Shown one piece after another: positions 21,943 to 33,892 of a stretch of 64,000 nucleotides of DNA; position 1 is the first letter of the stretch; every line of letters starts with the position of its first letter. Source of the DNA: Acanthacorydalis orientalis (lineage: Eukaryota; Arthropoda; Insecta; Megaloptera; Corydalidae). Under the pieces are notes generated by a model, which did no database searches, had not been told where the DNA came from, and saw only the letters and a program-made list of their open reading frames with translations. The stretch lies in the NCBI GenBank assembly GCA_034766995.1, contig CM068315.1, forward strand, positions 53,315,556 through 53,379,555. Direction: 5' to 3'. A program made the position numbers and the translations under genes.

Positions 21943-22837
21943 TATATACATAATAGAACAATAACTTATTAAAAATAATTACTTATGTTTAATTCCGCTC
22001 ATAGTGTACACAAGTTTACATTAAATGAGTTATAAATCCGAAATAAAAAAATTACTAACAAAATAAAAATTGCTCTCAATAAAAATCTGATACAAATAAC
22101 AGACTAGAATAATTAAAAATATTTATTTGAATATTATGCGTACTAAAAATACACCAATAATCCGTTTATACAATGAAAGCAAATATTATTCGATATGTAA
22201 ACATAGATTTCCACAGAAATGAAATTCTAATTGTGTAAAAGAGTGGAGTATTCATTTTAAGCTCACTTGTTGTAACATAAACACAATACGAATATTACTC
22301 AGTGAAAATAATATTCAACACTGCTGCACGTACTCTCCAAGTAACAAAATAATTTCCATTTCTCACGTTGTAATATTTATTTACACTCTTCGCTTTGCAC
22401 ATGCAGAGTAAAATGAACTAAACAAGGTCAATCTCCGTAATAATGGGTCGTGTAAGATACTAGAAGGTGACGTCGAGTCATCAGGAGGCACTGATTCGAC
22501 ACCCATTTCGGGGCCACGGGGCACGACAATAACAATTATTCTTATTGCAGAACGAGCGAACAACGCACTGCACCTCTCTTCATCATTCTCTTTTCTTTTG
22601 GTCTCCACAAAGTCATTAAACAAAGATCGATAGAGATATTACTGTTACAGAACGATGTTCTATCTTATTTCTTAATTTTACGCTTTGATAAATTGTGAAA
22701 TAAGAATTCGTTCATAAGAAAAACGATCGGATAATGCAGTAATCTGTAATTTCATTTTACATGGTGAAGGCTATGCATCAAAATAGATTCATTACGACGG
22801 CGCTGTTTATATATATATATATATATAAACATTCATT
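21943..22837. other. Spacer with a GC-richer islet
   Basis: AT-rich DNA with an islet at 22381-22623 described separately and a short (TA)n at 22808-22827. No confirmed gene. Confidence 0.55.
22381..22623 (-). other. Coding-like islet, possible terminal exon
   Basis: The minus strand is open for 80 codons and about 50% GC in the middle. The peptide segment PRGPEMGVESVPPDDSTSPS followed by ILHDPLLRRLTLF has balanced composition, unlike the repeat-driven frames nearby. The stop codon is followed at once by AATAAAT, which could act as a polyadenylation signal. I do not recognise the protein and see no convincing splice acceptor. The plus strand also has a good acceptor-like ATTATTCTTATTGCAG at about 22536-22551, so the orientation is unsettled. 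Confidence 0.25.
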
Positions 22838-23015
22838 CGTCTACCATAAGACGTCGTTTAAGAGAGGGAAGTTTAATTACCAGAAAACCAAAAAGCCGCT
22901 CTTGTCCAAAAAAATGAAGTATTCTCGCCTCGAATGGCCCAGGAGGCACAAAGACTGGGCAGTGAAGGACAGGCGAAAGGTGATATGGTCTTATGAAAGC
23001 AAATTTGATTTGTTC
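22838..23015 (+). pseudogene. Tc1-like transposase fragment
   Basis: The frame reads STIRRRLREGSLITRKPK, shifts by one base near 22890, then continues KKPLLSKKMKYSRLEWPRRH, KDWAVKDRRK and VIWSYESKFDLF. This spans the end of the second helix-turn-helix and the first catalytic block of Tc1-type transposases. The family motif WSDESKF has its catalytic Asp replaced by Tyr. Nothing recognisable follows, and no terminal repeats were found. It is an isolated, inactive fragment. Confidence 0.8.
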
Positions 23016-24085
23016 TTATTGGATATTGTTATTGTTCTTATATATTTTCAATATATATTTGTTCTCATTGGATAGTTTTAAAATATATAAATGTACAAAC
23101 TTAATCAAATATTCATACAATCGCAAATATTTAGTCATATATTCAAAGAACATTTTTTTATAATAATATAAAATAATTAATAAATAGTAATATACCTAAT
23201 ATAGGCAAAATTATTAATGTATAAAAACGATATTCTTTTTTACTTAGTACTTCAATTTACTGACCAATAATTTTACATTAAAATATCAAAAAAAAAAATC
23301 GAATTAAAATAATATTTATAATATTTTTCATTTCCGTATAAATAAAACTGACAATGATTATGATAATGATTTTACTTTACACCAAATTAATACCGGCCAA
23401 CCTATTTTAATAGCACTTCTCAATGATCCGTATGTAAACAATTAGTGTAAAATATCATAAATATAAAAAATTTGAGTTAATAATCAGTAAATAAAACCAA
23501 TTTAAGTCTTTACTTACAAACTGATACATTTAAAAAATGTGATTATAATTTTCTCAGCTTATTAAAAGCGAAGAAAGAATATAACTTTTTACACAACATA
23601 ATCCCGGAGAATATAATTTAATACTGAGCAATATACCTACTGTACTAACACTTTCTGAATAGGTACAAAAATAAAATGAATGTTATTACGTGCCTTGAAA
23701 ACAAAACTGGTTCTTTGCTACACTACACTAGTGAAAATATTACATAAAAACACACACGGTAGAGTAGATATGGAACTTAATATAGAAATTCTGGAAGTAA
23801 GGTAGATAACTATTTTTTATCTATATTTGTAATTTTCGAAAAGTGACCGAAATTAGAATGAATTGTTAGTCGAAGTATTGCTTATTTTTTTTTTAAAAAA
23901 AACACTGCATAAAAATATTAAGTGATAAATGAAAGGTACTATAAACTGAGTAAACTAACTAAATTATACTTCCAAAAATATATTATAAATAGAAACCACA
24001 AATCTTCTGCAATTATTAACCGTACAATAGTCACAGAAACGCATTTAAAATTTTTATAAATACTGGAACTATTCGCATACATATA
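23016..24085. other. AT-rich spacer
   Basis: No gene, repeat or motif of note is seen; the DNA is strongly AT-rich with short homopolymer runs. Confidence 0.6.
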
Positions 24086-24868
24086 GGTGGGTCGTTTGAT
24101 AAGTTTGGTAAATTTCTATGATGTGGCGCCACCATTCATTTGATAACGGCACGGCTATCAAGTGTCACTTTCCAAACTAGCATAGGCGAAATTTTAACCA
24201 GAAGCGATGCGTTGTTCACGTTCTACAGATGTTTGAAGCAAGCATTGTAGCAGTTACAGCAAAAATGGAAAAAACGAGCAGACCTTTTTGCGTCGATTCG
24301 TCACCTTGGATGAAACAAGGATCCACCACTACACGCCTGAGTCGAAGAAACAGTCAAAGAAGTGGATAATGACTGGTGAAAGTGCGCCGAAGAAGGCGAA
24401 GATCGTTTTGTTGGCTAAAAAGGTGAAAGATTTTTTTTAGATTCTCAAAGAATCACCCTGATCGACTACTCAACGAAAGGAAAAACGATAACAGGAGCTT
24501 GTTATGCAAAATTATTGGAATGTTAAAAAGAGGAGCTGAAACAAAAACGGGCAATATTGGAGCACAAAAGAGTGTTCTTTCACCAGAACAACGCGCAGTC
24601 CCACAAATATATCGTCGCAATGGAAAAATTGCACGAACTAGGCTTCGAATTGATTCCTAATCCACCCTATTCTCCGGGGACTTGGCAATCTACGACTTCT
24701 TCATCTTCCCAAACTTGAAAATTTGGCTCGGCAGGAAGAAATTTTCGTCGAATGAGGATAATATCGTCGCCGTCAATGGAGACTATGTTGAGGAATAAAA
24801 TCGATTTTTTCCAAAAAAAAGAACAGTGAAACTTTCTTTTTTACCATACTTATCAAACGACCCTCGTG
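24086..24868 (+). mobile_element. Internally deleted mariner element, copy 2
   Basis: About 783 bp, the same family as 1217-2023. The left end after TA reads GGTGGGTCGTTTGATAAGTT. The reverse complement of the right end reads CGAGGGTCGTTTGATAAGTA. The 5' part through GCGTTGTTCACGTTCTACAG is followed by the same short linker and then joins to the transposase at FLRRF, as in copy 1. The shared join implies that both descend from one already-deleted element. The right end runs into a GTGTGTGT stretch. Confidence 0.88.
24284..24800 (+). pseudogene. Mariner transposase remnant (catalytic half), copy 2
   Basis: It is better preserved than copy 1. It reads FLRRFVTLDETRIHHYTPES and then KKQSKKWIMTGESAPKKAKI before a stop at about 24440. 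The first catalytic Asp (DET) is retained, though the next Trp is Arg. Further on, IDYSTKGKTITGACYAK and FHQNNAQSH can be read; the second catalytic Asp is Asn. The third block, PPYSP then DLAIYDFFIFP across a one-base shift, keeps its Asp. The N-terminal DNA-binding domain is missing, as in copy 1. It is inactive. Confidence 0.87.
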
Positions 24869-25637
24869 TGTGTGTATTACATATATATAAAATATTTCAT
24901 TAAAAAATGTTCTTCAACGAAAACCGAGACGGTATAAGTAAATGTAATTATTGCGTGAACCACATTCATGCATTTATAATAGAATTAGCTCTTAAATTAA
25001 ATAGGCTTTAAACTAATTACCATTAATATCATATTTAAATGTTGAAAATGATTGCGCCAGAAGGAAGTTAATAAAAGTTCTTTGTTCGGAAACGTTTAAA
25101 AATGGAAACGTTCAGATGACATTTTCATGTGAAACTATAATAATCATTTTAGTTTTATACGTTTCGTTCGAAAAAAGAAACGGCGAACCAAAATGTCAAA
25201 TGAATAATTTCAAGATACTGTACATTCTCTTTTGTTAAATTGTAAACAAAAAAAAATCCAATTTTAACATTTCACAATAACGAATTGTACAGTAATGAGA
25301 ACACACTGTTTTCAACGGAGCAAAGAAAACAAAAACAATGTAAATATTCATTTTAGAATAAGTCGGCCGTAGTGTGTGTACACATTCAAGTAACGGTATG
25401 AATTGTCCGTACGACTATTTGCAACAATTAAAATCGGACATTTGTAATTTTACTCTTAGATTCTATCTAGCGTTACATTCATGTGAAATGGACTTCATTT
25501 TTGTTTTAAGTTCTAATGATTTCTCTGCACACTGTGTAATTTTAAATAAATTATGTTATGAATTATTAAAGACCAATCTTGTGAGTAAAATGTAATAATT
25601 TAATACACAATTAACCGCGCAATCACATTTATCCATG

Positions 25638-25691
<54 letters not shown>

Positions 25692-26476
25692 AAAAGAGAG
25701 ACCTATACAAATACGTATTGTATCTATTACTACCCAAATATTATCTGAATAATAGTGTTTTGCTATTTGTTCATTGTAATCAAAAATAATTTTCAAAATA
25801 ATAATGAGGATTAAATACATTATAAAGAGTAGCATCAACAATATTAATAAATATAAATTATTATTTGCAGACAATGGTTATTAATCTCTTATATTTTTAT
25901 TGTTATTTATCCTGCTCAACAAAATAAAACAACTTAAGATAGAAAAACTTTATACTTTCCTGTTCATTTTTGCTTAGTGCAATTTAAAGCAATTTTTTGA
26001 ATAAACGTTTCGTATTTATTTGTTAACCTGGCGAAGAGAATGGATTTATTTCATAACGTATTTACTAAATAACAGTTTATTAAAAACGTATGAAGTACTA
26101 AAATCTATAAAAGACAAATAGCAATCATATAGCATTTCACGATACGGTTTGTATTACAAATAAACAAAAATAATTAAAATCAGTTCTATATCAAGTACTA
26201 AATTAAGAAGGAAAGTAAATTCTAGAAAAAAAAAATTAGAATCAAACAAAATTCCAAAAATGAAATCTGCTCAGAAAAAGAAAGTCTCAAAAAAAAAAGA
26301 ATCACAGAAAACAGTTGGTAGAAAGAAATCGATTTTTAAAATCTATTACACAAATATATTGTGATTGAAGAGAGTATCATCTCATATCTCATTATTTTAA
26401 ACATGAAAACATGGTATTAAACAAACTTGATATTTAAATCAAATCTAAAAAGCAATTCTATCAACTACGAAAGTTG

Positions 26477-26478
<2 letters not shown>

Positions 26479-26558
<80 letters not shown>
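26479..26558. repeat. (TA)n microsatellite with one G interruption
   Basis: About 80 bp of alternating TA, broken once at ATGTAT near 26525. Confidence 0.92.
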
Positions 26559-26559
<1 letters not shown>

Positions 26560-27409
26560 CGAGACATGTGAGGATAAATACACAGACATACTCTGAGAAT
26601 AAAAATTACATATGTTCAACGAAGATGTCTGAAGCACTCTTACTAATGATAGTCGCATGCTAAAGCATACTATGAAAGAATTCGCACACTTGGCAACCCC
26701 CCATTAGCGCCCATTACGCATACACGCTCGTAATTGAAGCCATTGTTACAAGGTTCGCGCATATGAAGCCGTTTGTATAAGTGTTTGTATGTGCCGTGCC
26801 CAGTAAAGATGGACTTCATTCTACACATAGTGTTCTTTCGAAAATTTACATCTTCACACATTATACAAGTGTAATATTTTGAACTTTCCGACATAATTTT
26901 ATTGCATCGCTGAATTTAATTATGAAATGTGATCATCGTAGTCAGAAATTAACGCAAATATTTTGAAAGCCGTTCAAAATATTCTAAAAAAATGTTCAAG
27001 ATAATGAATGAATACAGTACTCATTTCTCAAAATTCACTAATAAACTCTAATTCGAAATTAATATGAATTACGATGGTATTTATAAGCTCAGAATAATTT
27101 TCCGCGAACTTTCGGACCTCCCTCGTACTACTTAATTATTTTTACATAACCGTTCTTTTATTTGTTAATAAAACATACAAAACAAGCGCAAATCGTACAT
27201 TTTATCATTTGAACTGTTAACTAGGTTAAATGTGTAAAACTGCAAACATTTTACACAGTCTAATCTAATGTTCGAATCAACGCCTACATAGCATACGTGC
27301 ACTGTAACGTTCGCTGTCGGTGTATTCAACGACGACATGCAACAAATATGTCTCAATCCGCACATAAAACATTCATAAATGAAATTTATAGGAATAGCTG
27401 AATCCACCT

Positions 27410-27600
27410 CTGACCTTTTTACTGTGCACGCTGTACTCGTTATTATGGGGTAGGTCCTAGTACCGGTCTACTCCCTTTGTTCAAAACAATCCTTTGCTTT
27501 TACCCCGAACTGCTTTCACTATCGTTGTTGTGTTATTGTTGTTCTTGTTATTTTCGCGGTGTGCTATAAATGCTTGGAGGCGGCGTAGTAATTCATGCAG
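27410..27600. other. GC-richer islet
   Basis: Contains GGTAGGTCCTAGTACCGGTC and TTCGCGGTGTGC...GGAGGCGGCGTAG in AT-rich surroundings. No convincing frame; the role is unknown. Confidence 0.25.
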
Positions 27601-28317
27601 CAAATTAATTTAATGGTAATATTGTTTTTGTTTTGCTATTTCTGCTAGCGTATTACAAAATAAGTTGTAAGTTGAGATTTAGGTCGGAGGGTTGTTAGGC
27701 TATTTGTATGCGATCGTATTCATTTGTTAATATTCCGTTAGAAATAAAAAGTTTAACCGATGTGAAATATGTTACTCGTATTACTTAAAATAAAAAAAAA
27801 TGTGTTACACTGATTCGTTCAAAGTATAATAACAACATTCAACTAAGTGTAGTTGAAAGTTAAGTTGAAAACAAACTACTATTTATTTAAAAACATTTTT
27901 AATATATATATATATATAGCAATTAGTTGATAAAAAAACAAATTTTAAATGTGTATTGAAAATGATGAATCGATTTACTTTATTTTTTATGAAATGCATA
28001 TTTAAATGGTAGATAATTTTTAAAAAAAAAATAATAAAACAGAATTTTTACTCCTATCTTACTTTATTTTGTATAAGTTAAAACTTTCTGAATAACCCAT
28101 GTGTATGCTTATTCGATGAACAAGAAAAAAATTCCTACTCTGTTATTCCAAAAGTGTTCGAGGGTATTAACAATGTATGAGGACGATGCTTCAAAATTGA
28201 TAGTTGAATACTGAAAGAACATTTCGACAGTTTTTGTAAATGTTAACTAAATTTCACTAAACATATACGACATAAACGCCATTAAATAAGTTTTTACCAT
28301 ATTCCTTTTATTATTTC

Positions 28318-28318
<1 letters not shown>

Positions 28319-28378
<60 letters not shown>

Positions 28379-28393
28379 CGTATGTGTGTGTGT
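28319..28393. repeat. (TA)n(TG)n compound microsatellite
   Basis: About 48 bp of TA followed by TG repeats interrupted by CGTA. Confidence 0.92.
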
Positions 28394-29498
28394 AATGTTG
28401 TTTTTTATAGTAACTATAATATTAGATTTAGTGAAGATTCGAATAATAATTTATATTTTGTAAATAAAATCTAGCATTTTATCGATATTTTCCTATAAAT
28501 ACTGTACTTAGCGAGGTTCAATGAGCTTTAAAATCACTGAATGAAATTCGTAATTACCTTGTTTACTTTTTTCTTGTTATTATGTTATATAATAAATATT
28601 TTAATTTATATACATTATATATATATATATATAGATAGATAGATATATACAAAGTTGAAATCCGAAAATGTACGAAATAATGATGGCTGTTTACAATTGA
28701 CACATTCAAACCAGTACCGAAAATGGGCGGATGGAGCAGCTTAAAATGTATAAATGTCGTAGACAAGTCGGAACGAATGTTCTGTCCGCAATAAAAAATG
28801 TGTCTAACCTCTGCTATGTGACTACCCAATATCTGCTGTAAAATTTATTAGACAAGTTTCGCTCGGTTTGATTCAAATTTTCACAATACCATATATCTAT
28901 CAATTAGATATATTAACATTGAGCACAACTTCTCAACTGTAACGAATCTGTGTATATTTAATATAATTTTATAATTATTTTTTCATAAAACTAATCTCAA
29001 AATAATGTATATTATTTTTCAATAATGAAAGATGTTCATTATATTAATATAACGTCTAGATGTACATATTAAGGAATTACTTTAATCAATTATTTAGTTT
29101 AAAAGGTGCTATTACAATTTTATAATCTCTTTCCATGTATCAATATACATAGAAATTACAAATATTTTCCTGTGATTTAAAGTTATACTACCTGACAAAG
29201 AAAAAATAAACATATTAGGTCAATTGTGAAATACACTTTTTAATAAACAATTGTTCTTATACTGAAAATTATTCAAATCTGATTATTTTTACTAGTTTTA
29301 TTAATAAATTTTATTATTTTATAGTTTTACAATGTAAATTAATATACAAAATTAATACCTGAACATCTTTCTATACATAAAAAATAATTCCATAATAAAA
29401 TTTCCCGAGAATCAAAATTTTTATTTTTCGTGTTGACTACCTCCTATCAACGCCCTACCCCCACCACACTCTACAAGTAGCACGTTAACCATTTCCAT

Positions 29499-29876
29499 TC
29501 GATGATTGGTTGATAGATATTGTGTGGTCTTTGTTTTGATTGGTTGACATCAGTCGCATGTATATAGCTCTTTCACGATGCACAATGAAAGAGCAGAATA
29601 TGATTTCAATGTCAAACTGATAACATTTATTCAAAATATTGTAATTACTGAAGCTTTAGAGTAAAAAAAAATTGTTACACATTTTAACATTGTATTTTGT
29701 TGTTAATTTTTATAAACTTTTCCAATAAAACTTTTACGGCTTACATTTTACGCAGATTATTTGTATGTATAATTTGTTAATTTCTGTTATTTGTTAAGGG
29801 AGAGCGAGCGGGAGAGAAGCTCCCTCCACCCATGGATCGACGAGCGTAACGAGTAGGCCCCTACTCGTTAATCTAC
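29499..29876 (+). mobile_element. Helitron-like element, second family, copy A
   Basis: It is homologous, in inverse orientation, to 39965-40324. Similarity begins at TC (29499). It runs through TGATTGGTTGACATCAGTCG, a long AT-rich middle with TTACTGAAGCTTTAGAGTAA, and ATTTTACGCAGATTATTTG, and then reaches GACGAGCGTAAC before a perfect 10-bp hairpin, TAACGAGTAG-GCCC-CTACTCGTTA (29847-29870). The GCGAGCGTA motif just before a terminal hairpin is shared with the other Helitron-like family. The expected CTRR end is not clean here (ATCTACC follows the hairpin). Two ATTGG (inverse CCAAT) boxes and TATATAG lie near the TC end. There is no coding capacity. Confidence 0.5.
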
Positions 29877-30439
29877 CACTGCTACAATCGTAAATACCAG
29901 CGTGCTCTGCCCCAGAGGACGCTGTTATTTAAAAAAAACACTAACGTCGAATATAGTAAAAAAAATAATATTTGAAATTAATAGTTTTCAAGAAATTTCT
30001 TTTCAAAGCTCCATATGTATAATTACAAAATAATTCTGGCTGTTATTAATATTGATCCTCAAATATATTACTTTTTATAAATTCAATATCTAGTAAATTA
30101 ATAAATGAAAAATAATGACTATTGGTACTAGAAACAAATATTTATATTTATTTATAAAATCGTAATATTAAATGTTCTTTTATCCGTAACAAATTATATA
30201 AGAACATTAATTAAAACTATACAAAAGGTAGATATGACAAAAAAGATAATACTTTGTTTAGAAATTGTGTATGGATTTTAAAGTAAGATCACGGTGGCCA
30301 GATACGTCATAGCTAAGTATTAAATAATGCTATTCTGTTATTATTGTCATAACCTAACTAAATCAATTAAACATGCACATATAATAATTTACTGTCGAAA
30401 GATAAAGGTGAGCTATAACGTCAAACACGCTTTCCGTAT

Positions 30440-30660
30440 TGATAATAGCGTGACCTGTATATTGCATCCAACAATGATGTTTGAATAGCCGGTTATTACG
30501 AATGTCAAATATATGACTGATTGACGCCATATTAACTGATCGTAGCGATTGTCGACGGTAGCGCCTCTGCCTCCAGTACGTGTAACTGACAGACGCGTAC
30601 GTTTTATGCACCGTCAGATCGTTGTACAGTGCTGCCATCGTAGACCGTAAATGAATGACG
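30440..30660 (-). other. GC-richer islet with open minus-strand frame
   Basis: A minus-strand frame from 30638 to 30363 (91 codons, starting MAALYNDLTVHKTYASVSYT) crosses the islet. No domain is recognised. The plus strand has TAGCGCCTCT near 30562, which resembles half of an insect CTCF-type site. Exon, regulatory element and transposon relic all remain possible. Confidence 0.22.
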
Positions 30661-30955
30661 AGTTATGATTACGATAACATGCTATGGTGCCAGAATTCGA
30701 ATTGTGATTTATTACATCGTATGTAGATTATATAGCTTAAGAATACTGTTATATAAATTATTAAATTGTTTATCGGAACTATTGATTCTCATCTTTTCAA
30801 ATCAATGGACCTATAAATCACAATACAAACAGCGAATATTATGCGTATTTTTACTTTTTGTCAGTTATGAAAACTGAGTTCTAAATTTAATGTTTATGAC
30901 CTATGGTCATTCCTACATATTTAACACACATTCATATACATACATACATGCAATG

Positions 30956-30957
<2 letters not shown>

Positions 30958-31016
<59 letters not shown>
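30958..31016. repeat. (TA)n microsatellite abutting Tigger
   Basis: About 59 bp of alternating TA ending directly at the CAGTGAAGC start of the Tigger relic. Confidence 0.93.
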
Positions 31017-31019
<3 letters not shown>

Positions 31020-31872
31020 TGAAGCTGTTTTTATGCGTCTCTTTTTAATGCGGTGCATATTTCATGCAACTTCGGGGTTTCCCCGTTGTATATAAATCTG
31101 AGCTGCACGTTCTTTAAAAATGTTTAAATTTAAATTATTATATTATTTTAAATTTATATTTTTTAATTTAAAAATGTATATTTTTGACTGTTTAAATCAT
31201 ATAGTATCTGCTATCGCTGGAATAAAACCACAAACTTTAAATGTCTGCTGGAAAGCAACTTGGTCTGGATGTGTTGCAAACAATGCAACCATTCAAACAT
31301 CGATATTATCAGCTGAAATCATTACTTTGGCACATGAAATTGTTGGAAAAGGGTTTGATACGTTTATCCAGAATGATGTCGACAAATTGCTTGTGGATAA
31401 CGGTTTAAGCGACGATGATATTTATTGGTATAGCTTTAGATATCGTCGAAGATTCAGAAAACGATAGTGGATCGAAAGAAAAACATATCCCCCTCACTGC
31501 AAATATAATTCGAGGTCTTCAACTTTACAATAAATTGGAAAATCATTTTCTTGTTCATAACACAAATTCTAAACAAGCCTTCGAATTCCAGTGTGAGTTG
31601 AAGAATTGTATGCCTAGATATACCGCGAACTGCTTACAAAAAATAGTAAAATCATCATCGAAAAGTTTAATCACTGGTTACATTGTGACAGGAAAAAAAT
31701 CAATACAGAACGGGGGTGAAGTTGACGCTAATTCTGTTTGTGAAGAACAGTATTTACCATGTAGATCTGATGCACTGACTCATCATCTCATAAAATTGAT
31801 TTAGCACCAGTTCGCAAATGGTACCGAATATTGTCACATAGTGACGATAATTCTGATGAAAAAAAAATGTAA
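31017..31872 (+). mobile_element. Tigger (pogo-type) relic, one end only
   Basis: The left end follows TA and reads CAGTGAAGCTGTTTTTATGC, then CTTTTTAATGCGG, which has the Tigger-type CAGTG...ATGCG pattern. The C-terminal half of a transposase follows. I found no matching right end before 32.2 kb, so it looks 3'-truncated or too decayed to see. The 5' two thirds of a normal Tigger are missing. Confidence 0.72.
31210..31872 (+). pseudogene. Tigger transposase C-terminal half
   Basis: It reads AGIKPQTLNVCWKATWSGC, homologous to RPTTLNACWKAIWSE in the 20.5-kb relic. It continues through an acidic stretch to LLVDNGLSDDD, shifts frame near 31420, and goes on with GIALDIVEDSENDSGSKEKH, GLQLYNKLENHFLVHNTN and FEFQCELKNCMPRYTANCLQ, the typical Tigger tail. 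The catalytic core is missing. It is inactive, and it is from a subfamily distinct from the 20.5-kb copy, judging by divergence and end sequence. Confidence 0.82.
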
Positions 31873-32262
31873 AAATAATTGTTACTTTTCAATCAAATTA
31901 TGAATAAAATTTTAAAACAAACTAGTTTAAATGTTTTCAGTTTAATAAATTTGTTAAGATATAAAAAGTTACGATTTGTTTTAATACTAAATTTCCGATT
32001 AATTCAATAAATAAATACATTTTCATCCAGTAAATTAGATTATTTAAAAATTAAAATCTCATAGTAAAATAATTAAATAATTGAATACAGAAACACGATT
32101 GTATTTAATATGTTACATTAGCAAACGTTCTCTCACAATTATTATTTTTGTTGCGAATTGTAAACAATAAATTACTACAATATTGTTCGTCATGAACATA
32201 TCATATTCATTTCGTAAAATATTAAAACGAATTTTTATTTCTTCCAATTCTCTTTCTCACTC

Positions 32263-32265
<3 letters not shown>

Positions 32266-32332
<67 letters not shown>
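32266..32332. repeat. (TA)n microsatellite
   Basis: About 67 bp of alternating TA followed by imperfect TA/CA repeats to about 32385. Confidence 0.92.
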
Positions 32333-32341
<9 letters not shown>

Positions 32342-32512
32342 TCTATCTTTATATATATATACATATATATACATACATACATATACTAAAAATTATATTA
32401 TTGAATTTATAATTTAAAGGAAGTTAAATAAAAAAAGTAATTTATTCAATGTCTACATGTGTTAGTTAGTACACATATTTATAATGCACGTACACACATA
32501 TCATAAATTTAA

Positions 32513-32560
<48 letters not shown>

Positions 32561-32975
32561 CTACTTTCGTTTATTAAATAATAATAGCAGGATAGACAAT
32601 TTATAACAAGTCGATCAATTTACAGAAATCACAACAGATGATTAAAAATCGTTAAGGCAATATAAAACGAACGTACAATTTTTTTTTGGTTTTAAAAAAT
32701 GTTATTAAAAATATTATAGGTAATAAAATCGTTTCTTCCTTCTTTAATCTAACGCAGTATAATAAGCAATAATTTGGATTAACATTGTTTTAATTAAAAA
32801 GTACTGTGTGGCTTACGGGAGCCATTATATAAATCCTAAAGGGATTACCTTCTATTAATATTCAATGGACAGTGGAAACAAAGTTTCGGCAATTTACGCC
32901 GAACGGGGACGAAAAAACCGAACGGAATATACATTACGGTCATTTGCATTTAGCACAACAAACGCTTGTACTCAC

Positions 32976-33036
32976 CCGAACGGGAGATGTGCCAAAAACA
33001 CGACGGCTGTTTTGTGTGATAAAGAATCGAGCTCAC
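32976..33036 (-). CDS. Candidate 61-base micro-exon, unidentified gene
   Basis: On the minus strand a pyrimidine-rich acceptor (TCGTTTTCTCTTTGTTTCAG) precedes 61 bases, which are followed by a perfect donor core GTGAGT. Two of three frames are open through the segment; one reads ELDSLSHKTAVVFLAHLPFG. The segment sits in a GC-richer islet (32860-33060). The acceptor junction CAGGTGAGC is itself donor-like, so the exact boundary is ambiguous. I do not recognise the peptide. It could belong to a host gene whose other exons lie outside or are unseen. A chance arrangement is quite possible. Confidence 0.22.
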
Positions 33037-33841
33037 CTGAAACAAAGAGAAAACGAAACAAATGAAATATAATCAAATGTGTATTCATGTATGCTGCGAT
33101 AGTATAACACAATAATTAAAATGTTACATAGCGGAGACTTTCTCATGAATTTCGTTTGGGCTAAAGAATTATAATATATTTGTGTATCTATGAATTATAA
33201 TATAACTGTGTTTTCTATAATAATTTTTTTCATCGACTTTTGCACTTAAGTACATGAATTAATGATACAACTTTTTGTTTCCAATATGATTCTTTAACAT
33301 AAAAAATATACATTATTATTATTTTTACAATTTTATTAAAAATTATACCATAACTCCAAATTAAAATACTAATCTCTAACCTCTCGGCAAGTACGGACGA
33401 AACTGTTCGTCCAAACCGCACAATAGTTTTACCTTGTTATTATAATAGTGTATTCTATGTACTTCTGTGTAAAAATTTCCAACTTTTACGAGACTGTGTA
33501 AGCACGATAATAGTTTATTTTTAGTTAATCAATGATACTGTAAAAAAAATAAAAAAATTAATTATAAAAAAAACTCACCCTCTAAATACAGTTTAGTTCA
33601 CAAGAACTCACACGCCGAGAGGTTAAAAATACATCTTTAAAAATTAAATCATATGCTACTAAATGAATACACTACTACTACTACATCTGAATGATAAAAA
33701 TAGATAATTGATTTTACGTTTAAATCAGAATAATGAATCTGATAGAAACTTATATTGAAAATATTAGGTAAACTGATTTAAGATATAAAGCTTTAAACTC
33801 AACCGCAATCAAAATAGACAAAGACCTATTATTTACATACA

Positions 33842-33843
<2 letters not shown>

Positions 33844-33891
<48 letters not shown>
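33844..33891. repeat. (TA)n microsatellite
   Basis: About 48 bp of alternating TA. Confidence 0.92.

Positions 33892-33892
<1 letters not shown>

Larger units (their letters stand above)
24869..29498. other. Long AT-rich spacer
   Basis: No confirmed gene. It includes (TA)n(GA)n at 25639-25691, (TA)n at 26479-26558, 28319-28367 (with a TG tail) and 28617-28634, and a GC-richer islet at about 27410-27600. Open frames at 26670-26894 and 28563-28829 (both minus) show no recognisable motif. Confidence 0.55.
29877..31016. other. Spacer with a GC-richer islet
   Basis: AT-rich DNA with an islet at 30440-30660 and (TA)n at 30958-31016. No confirmed gene. Confidence 0.55.
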
